A DNA stretch of 64,000 bases. Source: Streptomyces sp. ATexAB-D23. Lineage in GTDB: Bacteria > Actinomycetota > Actinomycetes > Streptomycetales > Streptomycetaceae. The notes below the pieces were generated by a model that was not told where the DNA came from, did no database searches, and saw only the letters and a list, made by a program, of their open reading frames with translations. How positions within the stretch are numbered: position 1 is the first letter of the stretch; the number at the start of each line of letters is the position of its first letter. The position numbers and the translations under genes are program-made. Positions 29,136-36,295 of this stretch are shown here, piece after piece. The DNA is taken from contig NZ_KB892026.1 in assembly GCF_000373645.1 (NCBI RefSeq), positions 1-64,000 on the forward strand, in the 5' to 3' direction.

Positions 29136-30110
29136 CTACTGCTCCTCGAACAGGCTCGTGACCGAGCCGTCCTCGAAGACCTCGCGCACCGCGCGGGCGA
29201 TCGTCGGCGCGATCGACAGCACCTTGATCTTGTCGAGCTCCAGCTCGCCCGGCGTCGGCAGGGTGTCCGTGAACACGAACTCGCTGACCTTGGAGTTCTT
29301 CAGCCGGTCGGCCGCGGGACCCGAAAGGACGCCGTGCGTCGCCGTCACTATGACGTCCTCGGCGCCGTGCGCGAACAGGGCGTCGGCGGCGGCGCAGATC
29401 GTGCCGCCCGTGTCGATCATGTCGTCGACCAGGACACAGACCCGGCCCTTCACGTTGCCGACGACCTCGTGGACGGTCACCTGGTTGGCGACGTCCTTGT
29501 CCCGGCGCTTGTGCACGATCGCCAGCGGGGCGTCCAGCCGGTCGCACCAGCGGTCGGCGACCCGTACCCGGCCGGCGTCCGGCGAAACGATCGTCAGCTT
29601 GGAACGGTCGACCTTCGCGCCCACGTAGTCCGCCAGGATCGGCAGCGCGAACAGGTGGTCGACCGGGCCGTCGAAGAAGCCCTGGATCTGGTCGGTGTGC
29701 AGGTCGACGGTGAGGATGCGGTCGGCACCCGCCGTCTTCATCAGGTCCGCGACCAGACGGGCCGAGATCGGCTCGCGGCCACGGTGCTTCTTGTCCTGGC
29801 GGGCGTAGCCGTAGAACGGCACGATCACCGTGATCGAACGGGCCGAAGCGCGCTTCAGCGCGTCCAGCATGATCAGCTGCTCCATGATCCACTTGTTGAT
29901 CGGAGCCGTGTGGCTCTGGATCAGGAAGCAGTCCGCGCCACGTGCCGACTCCTGGAAGCGGACGTAGATCTCACCGTTGGCGAAATCGAAGGCCTTCGTC
30001 GGCACGAGGCCCACACCCAGCTGGTGCGCGACCTCCTCGGCCAGCTCGGGGTGGGCGCGGCCGGAGAAGAGCATCAGTTTCTTCTCGCCGGTCGTCTTGA
30101 TCCCGGTCAC
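29136..30110 (-). CDS. prs: ribose-phosphate pyrophosphokinase (PRPP synthetase)
   Basis: Makes 5-phosphoribosyl-1-pyrophosphate from ribose-5-phosphate and ATP for nucleotide, His and Trp synthesis. 324 residues. Motifs: FANGEIYVRFQES near the N-terminus, the catalytic flexible loop YGYARQDKKHRGREPI, the divalent-cation region VDLHTDQIQGFFD and the PRPP-binding loop VLVDDMIDTGGTI. GTG start at 30110. It lies 120 bp downstream of glmU on the same strand and is likely co-transcribed with it. Confidence 0.95.
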   Translation of the reverse strand: MTGIKTTGEKKLMLFSGRAHPELAEEVAHQLGVGLVPTKAFDFANGEIYVRFQESARGADCFLIQSHTAPINKWIMEQLIMLDALKRASARSITVIVPFYGYARQDKKHRGREPISARLVADLMKTAGADRILTVDLHTDQIQGFFDGPVDHLFALPILADYVGAKVDRSKLTIVSPDAGRVRVADRWCDRLDAPLAIVHKRRDKDVANQVTVHEVVGNVKGRVCVLVDDMIDTGGTICAAADALFAHGAEDVIVTATHGVLSGPAADRLKNSKVSEFVFTDTLPTPGELELDKIKVLSIAPTIARAVREVFEDGSVTSLFEEQ

Positions 30111-30230
30111 AGCACAGTCTCCTCAGACGTGTTCCTGGCGCTGCACGCAGATGTCCCGATGTGCAACGAGCCAGCCGAAATGGGGTGAGCATCTATCACG
30201 GTACGCCGTGCGCGACGCGCCTGTTTCCGG

Positions 30231-31679
30231 TCAGCTTTCGCTGCCGGACTCCTCGACCGCCGCCTGAGCCGCCTGCGCGGCGGCGCTTCCCGGACGCTTG
30301 CGCGCCACCCAGCCCTCGATATTCCTTTGCTGGCCCCGGGCGACGGCCAGCGAACCGGACGGCACGTCCTTGGTGATGACCGAGCCGGCCGCGGTGTAGA
30401 CGCCGTCCCCGACCGTGACAGGCGCCACAAACATATTGTCCGACCCGGTGCGGCAGTGCGAGCCGATCGTCGTGTGGTGCTTGGCCACCCCGTCGTAGTT
30501 CACGAAGACGCTCGCCGCACCGATGTTGGTGTGGTCGCCGATGGTCGCGTCCCCCACGTACGACAGGTGCGGGACCTTGGTCCCTTCCCCGATCGTGGCG
30601 TTCTTCATCTCCACGTACGTACCGGCCTTGGCCTTCGGGCCGAGCTTCGTGCCCTTGCGCAGATAGGCGTACGGACCCACCAGCGCGCCGGGGCCCACCT
30701 CGGCGCCCTCCGCGACCGTGTTGTCCACCCGCGCGCCCGCGTGCACGACGGTGTCCGTCAGCCGCGAGTTCGGGCCCACCTCGGTGTCCTGGGCGAGGTG
30801 CGTGGTCCCCAGCAGCTGCGTCCCCGGGTGCACGAGCGCGTCGCGCTCGTACGTCACGGTCACGTCGATCAGCGTGGACGCCGGGTCGACCACGGTCACC
30901 CCGGCCGTCATCGCCCGCTCCAGGAGCCGCTGGTTCAGCAGCCGGCGGGCCTCCGCGAGCTGTACCCGGTTGTTGATGCCCAGGATCTCCCGGTGGTCGT
31001 CCGCCACCGAGGCGCCGACCCGGTGCCCGGCCTCGCGCAGGATGGACAGCACGTCGGTGAGGTACTCCTCGCCCTGGCTGTTGTCCGTCCGCACCTTGCC
31101 GAGCGCGTCCGAGAGCAGCTGCCCGTCGAACGCGAACACCCCGGAGTTGATCTCCCGGATCGCCCGCTGCTCGTCGTCGGCGTCCTTGTGCTCCACGATC
31201 TCGGTCACCGCGCCGGTCGCCGGGTCGCGGACGATCCGCCCGTACCCGGTGGAGTCGGGGACCTCGGCGCTGAGCACGGTGACGGCGTTGCCGTCGGCGG
31301 TGTGCGTCGCGGCGAGCGCGGCGAGCGTCTCGCCGGACAGCAGCGGGGTGTCCCCGCACACCACGATCACGGTGCCCTCGACGGCCCCGCCCAGCTCGTC
31401 GAGCGCGACCCGCACCGCGTTGCCGGTGCCCTTCTGCTCGGCCTGGTAGGCGGTGCGAACCTGGGCGTCCGCGGCGGTGAGGTGCGCGGTGACCTGCTCA
31501 CTGGCGTGGCCCACGACGACGACGAGGTGGAGCGGGTCCAGCTCGCGGGAGGCGGCGACGACATGACCGACGAGCGAACGCCCGGAGATCTCGTGCAGAA
31601 CCTTGGGTGTCTTCGACTTCATGCGGGTGCCCTCACCCGCTGCGAGGACGACGACGGCTGCCGGGCGTACGGAGCTCAC
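30231..31679 (-). CDS. glmU: bifunctional N-acetylglucosamine-1-P uridyltransferase / glucosamine-1-P acetyltransferase
   Basis: Catalyses the last two steps to UDP-GlcNAc, the precursor of peptidoglycan. 482 residues. The N-terminal pyrophosphorylase domain has LAAGEGTRMKSKTPKVLHEI at about 12-31 and CGDTPLL near 106. The C-terminal part is a left-handed beta helix of hexapeptide repeats (VGPGALVGPYAYLRKG, IGDHTNIGAASVFVNYDG) bearing the acetyl-CoA site. The tail is Ala/Gln-rich. GTG start at 31679. Confidence 0.95.
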   Translation of the reverse strand: MSSVRPAAVVVLAAGEGTRMKSKTPKVLHEISGRSLVGHVVAASRELDPLHLVVVVGHASEQVTAHLTAADAQVRTAYQAEQKGTGNAVRVALDELGGAVEGTVIVVCGDTPLLSGETLAALAATHTADGNAVTVLSAEVPDSTGYGRIVRDPATGAVTEIVEHKDADDEQRAIREINSGVFAFDGQLLSDALGKVRTDNSQGEEYLTDVLSILREAGHRVGASVADDHREILGINNRVQLAEARRLLNQRLLERAMTAGVTVVDPASTLIDVTVTYERDALVHPGTQLLGTTHLAQDTEVGPNSRLTDTVVHAGARVDNTVAEGAEVGPGALVGPYAYLRKGTKLGPKAKAGTYVEMKNATIGEGTKVPHLSYVGDATIGDHTNIGAASVFVNYDGVAKHHTTIGSHCRTGSDNMFVAPVTVGDGVYTAAGSVITKDVPSGSLAVARGQQRNIEGWVARKRPGSAAAQAAQAAVEESGSES

Positions 31680-31750
31680 GGATAGGCCCTTCGGCTTCGG
31701 GTGGTGGACATCCGCAGGATACCGGGGGGTGTGTGGCCGGACATGGGCGC

Positions 31751-31777
31751 GGGCCCCGACCGGTTGGGTCGGGGCCC
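31751..31777 (-). terminator. hairpin after tRNA-Gln
   Basis: A perfect 11-bp stem GGGCCCCGACC / GGTCGGGGCCC with a 5-nt loop, 12 bp downstream of the tRNA on the leftward strand and upstream of glmU. Confidence 0.8.
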
Positions 31778-31788
31778 GTGATGGAGAG

Positions 31789-31859
31789 CTCCCGGGGAAG
31801 GAATCGAACCCTCATTCAATGGACCAAAACCATTTGTCCTGCCATTAGACGACCCGGGA
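31789..31859 (-). tRNA. tRNA-Gln (UUG anticodon)
   Basis: On the complementary strand the acceptor TCCCGGG pairs with CCCGGGA. The anticodon arm is AATGG-TTTTGGT-CCATT, giving anticodon TTG for Gln CAA codons, and the T arm has GGTTCGAATCC. The 3' CCA is not encoded. Length is 71 nt with a G discriminator. Confidence 0.92.
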
Positions 31860-32269
31860 TCGTTTTACCGCTATGTCCGATTTTCTTGATCGGCTCGTTC
31901 TGCAGCACCTACTATGCCGCACCACCAGCCCTCGATGCGACGGTACAGCTCAGCACTTTTGTTCACGCGGATCACCAGACAGCCGTGGTAACCCTCGCCG
32001 GTGTCCTTGCGGTTGGTACTGGGATTGTGCCTCTTGAGTGTGGTCCTGCCGAACGAGCCTGACGGGCCTGCTTCCGCCCTCCGGAATCGCTCCGCCTTCG
32101 GGACATCGGCCGACTCGTGGATGTGTACGTGCCGGTCGGACGTCCAGGTCGAATGGGCAGTCGATTCGTTGTTTCGAGCGGTTGTTCATCGTTTGGCCCC
32201 CGGTCGAACGTACGGCGTGCTGCGCAGGTCCCCCGAAAATGAGATGCGGCCGCCCGTAGGCTGGATGCC
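31860..32269. other. 410-bp region with no recognised gene
   Basis: Between tRNA-Gln and the histidine kinase I see no frame with protein-like composition. The left part should hold the tRNA promoter. The right end holds the kinase promoter and leader. The sequence is slightly more A/T-rich than its neighbours. Confidence 0.5.
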
Positions 32270-33595
32270 ATGACCGCAACGGGGGAAGACCGGGAAGCGG
32301 CGGGACCGACCACCCGTGGCTACTGGTGGTGGGAACGGCGACGGAGTGTCGCGCTGGACGTGGGGCTCGCGCTGGTCTCGGCGCTGGAATGCGGGCTGGA
32401 AGGGGTGGACTTCGCGTGGGACACCGGGCTGCCGGTGCCCTTCGGAGTGCTGTTCGGGCTGATCGCGGGGGCCGTGCTGCTGGTGCGCAGGCGGTGGCCG
32501 ATCGCGGTGGTGCTGGTGTCGATCGCGACGACACCGGCCGAGATGGGCTTCCTGATGGGGCTGGTCGGCCTGTACACGCTGGCCGCGTCCGAGGTGCCCC
32601 GGCGGATCACCGCGGTGCTGATGAGCATGTCCCTGGTGGGAACGTTCATCGTGACGTACGTACGGCTGCGGCAGGGCGTCGACGAGAACGCCGACTTCGG
32701 GCCCGGCGACTGGTACGTCCCCATGCTGTCCCTCTTCATGGCCGTCGGGCTGACCGCGCCGCCCGTGCTGTTCGGCCTCTATATAGGGGCACGCAGGCGG
32801 CTGATGGAGAGCCTGCGGGAGCGGGCCGACTCGCTGGAGCGGGAGCTGTCGCTGCTCGCGGACCGGGCCGAGGAACGGGCGGAGTGGGCGCGTACGGAGG
32901 AGCGGACCAGGATCGCCCGCGAGATGCACGACGTGGTGGCCCACCGGGTGAGCCTGATGGTGGTGCACGCCGCGGCCCTTCAGGCGGTCGCGCCGAAGGA
33001 CCCGGCGAAGGCGGTGCGCAACGCCGCCCTGGTGGGTGACATGGGACGCCAGGCGCTGACGGAGCTGCGCGAGATGCTGGGCGTGCTGCGGGCGGGCGAG
33101 CCGGCGGTTGCCCGGGTGGCCCAGGTACCGCTGGCCTCGGTGGGCCGGGCGGCGCCGGCGGTGCCGGAGGACGGGCCGCGGCTGGACGAGGTCGAGGCGC
33201 TGGTCGGCCAGTCGCGCGCCGCCGGCATGACGGTGGAGCTGTCGGTGGAGGGCGCCACGCGTGCCTACGCGCCCGAGGTCGAGCAGACGGCGTACCGCGT
33301 GGTGCAGGAGGCCCTGACCAACGTGCACAAGCACGCGGCGGGTGCCAAGACGTGGGTGCGGCTGGCGCACCGGGGCGCCGAGGTCGCGATGCAGGTGGAG
33401 AACGGCCCGTCGGACGCGGCGACGGCCGACGCGGGGCTTCCCAGCGGGGGCAACGGCCTGGTCGGGATGCGGGAGCGGGTGCTCGGCCTGGGCGGCGTCT
33501 TCGTCTCGGGCCCGACGGACACGGGCGGCTTCCGGGTGTCGGCGGTGCTGCCGGACGCCGAGAGCGAGGACACCCCCGGCCCGTCCGGCGTCTGA
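32270..33595 (+). CDS. sensor histidine kinase (HisKA_3 / NarL-partner type), orphan
   Basis: 441 residues. An N-terminal block of about five hydrophobic helices (residues ~25-170) is followed by a charged coiled segment and the HisKA_3 dimerisation domain REMHDVVAHRVSLMVVHAA, with phospho-accepting His220. The ATPase domain has the N box VVQEALTNVHKHA and the G box GGNGLVGMRERVLGLGG. Such kinases normally sit beside a LuxR-type regulator, but none is adjacent; two LuxR-type regulators lie 14-20 kb away. The C-terminal GPSGV and the stop codon are encoded by the first copy of an intergenic repeat array. Confidence 0.9.
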   Translation: MTATGEDREAAGPTTRGYWWWERRRSVALDVGLALVSALECGLEGVDFAWDTGLPVPFGVLFGLIAGAVLLVRRRWPIAVVLVSIATTPAEMGFLMGLVGLYTLAASEVPRRITAVLMSMSLVGTFIVTYVRLRQGVDENADFGPGDWYVPMLSLFMAVGLTAPPVLFGLYIGARRRLMESLRERADSLERELSLLADRAEERAEWARTEERTRIAREMHDVVAHRVSLMVVHAAALQAVAPKDPAKAVRNAALVGDMGRQALTELREMLGVLRAGEPAVARVAQVPLASVGRAAPAVPEDGPRLDEVEALVGQSRAAGMTVELSVEGATRAYAPEVEQTAYRVVQEALTNVHKHAAGAKTWVRLAHRGAEVAMQVENGPSDAATADAGLPSGGNGLVGMRERVLGLGGVFVSGPTDTGGFRVSAVLPDAESEDTPGPSGV

Positions 33596-33870
33596 GGACG
33601 GCGACGGCACCCCCCACGGCCCGTCCGGCGTCTGACGACGGCGACGGCACCCCCCACGGCCCGTCCGGCGTCTGACGACGGCGACGGCATGGCCGGCCCA
33701 CCCGGCGTGAGAGGACGGCGGCACGTTCCCGCCCCCCCCGGGGTCTGAGGACGGCGACGGCGCCCTTCCCGGCCCGTCCGGCGTTTGAGGACGGAACCGT
33801 GGTGGTGGTGTCCGGGCACCGGGCGTGGGCCCGGGTGTGTCCAGCCCGTCCGGCGTTCGAGGACGGAACC
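33583..33870. repeat. degenerate GTCCGGCG(T)TTGAGGACGG repeat array (about 7 copies)
   Basis: Cores begin near 33583, 33623, 33663 (exact 40-bp period), then 33700 and 33736 (degraded), 33776 and 33848. They match the array at 78-325, differing mainly in the loop (GTCTGA, GTTTGA, GTTCGA for GATTGA). Each good copy keeps CCGTCC...GGACGG arms able to form a small hairpin. The first copy supplies the kinase stop codon. Confidence 0.85.
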
Positions 33871-33936
33871 CTCGCGGTGGTGACCGTGCGCCGGGCGTGC
33901 GCCGGACCCCGAGGACCCGGCGCCTCCGGCGCCCCC

Positions 33937-34470
33937 TCAGCCCGAGACGAGGCGTTCCGGCTGGACGCCGCCGACCAGGGTCGCGAGGGCCGCGTCGATG
34001 TCCGGGCCGAGGTACCAGTCGCCGGTGTGGTCGACGCTGTAGACCCGGCCGGTCTGGTCGATCGCGAGGACCGCCTGGTTCTCCCCCTCCTCGCCCAGCG
34101 GCGCGACCTCGGTCTCCAGGGCCCGGCCGAGGTCCCCGAGGGTGCGGGCCAGGTGGAGTCCGCGCAGTGGGTCGATGCGGACGGCCGGGGGCGCGATCTG
34201 GCGGCCGGGCGCGGTGGCGGTGATGTGCAGGCCGCCGAATTCGGCCCAGGCCTCGACGGCGGCGGGGAAGACGGCGTGCTGGTGGCCGGCCGGGGAGGCG
34301 TGCGAGCGCAGGGCGTCGGCCCATTCCTCGGCCTGGCGGATGTCCCAGCGGCCGGGCTGCCAGCCGGCGGCGCGCAGGGCGGCGTCGACGGCGGCGGGGA
34401 AGCGGGTGGCGGCCTGGCGGTCGCGGGTCGCGGGCCCGGCCTGTGCGGGAAGGTCGGTGCGATCGTGCAT
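33937..34470 (-). CDS. SUKH-3 family immunity-like protein
   Basis: 177 residues. The core reads FPAAVDAALRAAGWQPGR, later FPAAVEAWAEFGGLHI, then AVLAIDQTGRVYSVDHTGDW and a C-terminal IDAALATLVGG, the pattern of SUKH-3 domains. In polymorphic toxin systems SUKH proteins neutralise nuclease or deaminase toxins. It is the second gene after a YwqJ-like deaminase on the same strand, with an 8-bp gap, so the two look like a toxin-immunity pair. No signal peptide. That it inhibits the neighbouring deaminase is inference from order. Confidence 0.8.
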   Translation of the reverse strand: MHDRTDLPAQAGPATRDRQAATRFPAAVDAALRAAGWQPGRWDIRQAEEWADALRSHASPAGHQHAVFPAAVEAWAEFGGLHITATAPGRQIAPPAVRIDPLRGLHLARTLGDLGRALETEVAPLGEEGENQAVLAIDQTGRVYSVDHTGDWYLGPDIDAALATLVGGVQPERLVSG

Positions 34471-34478
34471 GGGCGCGG

Positions 34479-35012
34479 TCAGCTCTTCTCTGCGGAGGTG
34501 GCCGCGCCGGTCGCGGTGAGGTCGACGGGCCGGACGCCGAAGTGGGCGAGCATGACGGCGCAGGAGCGGCAGGGCGCGGCATAGCTGCCGTGCAGCGGGT
34601 CGCCGTCCTCGCGGATGCGGCGGGCGGTGAGGCGGGCGTGCTTGAGGGCACGGCGTGCCTCGCCGTTGGTGAGGGGCTTGCGCTGGGCGCGCTTGGAGCG
34701 CCCGCTCTCGGCCGCGGTGAGGTGCCGGGAGAGCAGTATGGCCTCGGGGCAGCGGCCGGTGAACCGTTCGCGCCGGTCGCTGGGGAGGGTGTCGAGGAAG
34801 TCCTGCACCAGGTGGTGCAGGACGGGTGGCTGGTCGCCCTTGCCCGCGGTGCAGGTGAGGGTTTCGCCGCGTACGGACAGGGCGGCGGCCACGGCGGGCA
34901 GGATGCCGTCGCGGCGCTGCGCGAGGCGGGGCGCGGCGCCCGTTTCGGTGCTGCTCCAGCTGAGTCGTGGGTCCCCGGTCGTGACGGTGTGTGCAGAGTG
35001 TGCGGTGTGCAT
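34479..35012 (-). CDS. YwqJ-like nucleic-acid/nucleotide deaminase domain protein
   Basis: 177 residues. The deaminase motifs are intact: CPE at residues 88-90 (Zn ligand and catalytic Glu) and PCRSC at 147-151, preceded by HGSYAA. This is the layout of the YwqJ-like deaminases found as toxin domains in polymorphic toxin systems. Here the domain stands alone, with a short N-terminus and no secretion signal. GGGAGGGAC precedes the ATG at 35012. Its partner is the SUKH-3 gene directly downstream. Whether it acts on DNA, RNA or free nucleotides cannot be told. Confidence 0.78.
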   Translation of the reverse strand: MHTAHSAHTVTTGDPRLSWSSTETGAAPRLAQRRDGILPAVAAALSVRGETLTCTAGKGDQPPVLHHLVQDFLDTLPSDRRERFTGRCPEAILLSRHLTAAESGRSKRAQRKPLTNGEARRALKHARLTARRIREDGDPLHGSYAAPCRSCAVMLAHFGVRPVDLTATGAATSAEKS

Positions 35013-35312
35013 GGTGCTGTGTCCCTCCCGTGCCCGCAGCGGCTGCTGCCTTTGTGCACGCCCCCCGTGTATGCGGGTGACAGCCTGCCAAATGTGTCGG
35101 GTCCTGTGAAAGCTGGGTCGGTGAAACGTGTCTGCGTGTCGCGCGGCGGTGGCCCGTTCGTCGCTCGTCCGTCACGCGGTTGTGACGGTTGGTGACGGAT
35201 GGCGTGCGGGGGTGGCGGGGCCGGTCCCCGTTCGGGTGTCACCGCTTAGGCTGTGCCTGGACCACCCCCTGGGTCGGTCCTCATCAGCCAGACGCAGCAG
35301 GGGGCAACCGCC
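35013..35312. promoter_or_regulatory. 300-bp divergent promoter region of the toxin/immunity-like cluster
   Basis: This gene-free stretch separates the deaminase/SUKH-3 pair from the rightward WHH-SUKH operon and must carry both promoters. I see GTGACGGTTGGTGACGG (direct repeat of GTGACGG) near 35177-35195 but no clear operator palindrome. Confidence 0.45.
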
Positions 35313-36290
35313 ATGACGACAGGTCGGCTCGGGCAGCAAGCCGCGCCACCGAACGCGGCCTATGCCGGGCAGCTCGTGCACTTCCCGGACCCGGTCCGGG
35401 CGTCCCGTCACCCCAGAGGGGTGCGTATGGACGGGAACGGCTGTCCGGATTTCGCGCCGTACGCGCGCGCCGCGGCGGAGATCGCGGAGCCCCCGCAGGG
35501 TTTCGGTGTGGACGAGCTGCGGCTCACGGACTACGTGTCGGCGAACGCCGCGATGGCGGCGGCCGGTCACGAGCTGTGGGACACGATCCCGTCGGTGGCG
35601 ACGCCGCACGGCTGGACCTGGCACCACGTGCCGGGGGGCCGCCGGATGGAGCTGGTCCCGGTCGAGGTGAAGGCGCTGCTGCGCCACCACGGCGGGCTCG
35701 CGTCGACTCAGGTCGACCAGAACAAGCGGGGGACGCGCCCGTTGCAGGAGACGCGGCCCGCCCACTTCCGGCTTCCCAAGGGGGCCGTGGCGGTGAGCGA
35801 GCAGCAGATCCTGGGCGTCGAGGAGGATCTCGGCTACCGGCTGCCGGGTGCCTACCGTTCGTTCCTGAAGGCGGCGGGCGGTTCGGCCCCGGTGGGCGCG
35901 GCGCTCGACGCGGAGCTGGGTCTCCTGATCGACCAGCCGTTCTTCACGGTGCGCGAGGAGGCCGCCGTGAACGATCTGGTGTACGTCAACAAGTGTCTGC
36001 GGGACCACCTGACGAAGGACTACCTGGGCGTCGCGTTCGTCCAGGGGGGTCTGCTCGCGGTGAAGGTGCGGGGCGAGGGTCTCGGTTCGGTGTGGTTCTG
36101 CGCGTACGACGATGCCCGGGACCAGGACGGCTGGACGGTGCAGGAGCGGGTGGAGCGGCTGCTGCTGCCGTGCGGTGACGACTTCGACGCGTTCCTCCAG
36201 CGTCTCGCGGGTAATCCGCCGGAGCTGGAGACGGTGGCGAACCTGATGGTGGACGGTGGCTTCGCGCAGGCCGTCCCGGTGGAGGGGTGA
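35313..36290 (+). CDS. WHH-like HNH nuclease domain fused to a SUKH (SMI1/KNR4) domain
   Basis: 325 residues with two domains. Residues ~25-130 resemble the WHH family of HNH/Endonuclease VII toxins: RGVRMDGNGCPDFAPYA, GHELWD, then WTWHHVPGGRRMELVP (W103-H104-H105) and RHHGG at 124-128. The His expected four residues after LVP is Lys120, so activity is doubtful. Residues ~160-305 are a SUKH domain (VSEQQILGVEEDLGYRLPGA, YRSFLKAAGG). Toxin and immunity folds are usually separate genes, so the fusion is odd. ATG 35313 has AGGGGG upstream; the stop nearly abuts the next gene. No signal peptide. Confidence 0.75.
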   Translation: MTTGRLGQQAAPPNAAYAGQLVHFPDPVRASRHPRGVRMDGNGCPDFAPYARAAAEIAEPPQGFGVDELRLTDYVSANAAMAAAGHELWDTIPSVATPHGWTWHHVPGGRRMELVPVEVKALLRHHGGLASTQVDQNKRGTRPLQETRPAHFRLPKGAVAVSEQQILGVEEDLGYRLPGAYRSFLKAAGGSAPVGAALDAELGLLIDQPFFTVREEAAVNDLVYVNKCLRDHLTKDYLGVAFVQGGLLAVKVRGEGLGSVWFCAYDDARDQDGWTVQERVERLLLPCGDDFDAFLQRLAGNPPELETVANLMVDGGFAQAVPVEG

Positions 36291-36295
36291 GCGCG

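Noticed and set aside
31950..32313. Minus-strand frames between tRNA-Gln and the histidine kinase
   Set aside because: Composition is not protein-like in any frame and no ribosome site precedes them.
33583..33870. CRISPR-like array near 33.6 kb
   Set aside because: Spacing is irregular, copies degrade and spacers repeat the same sequence. It belongs to an intergenic repeat family.
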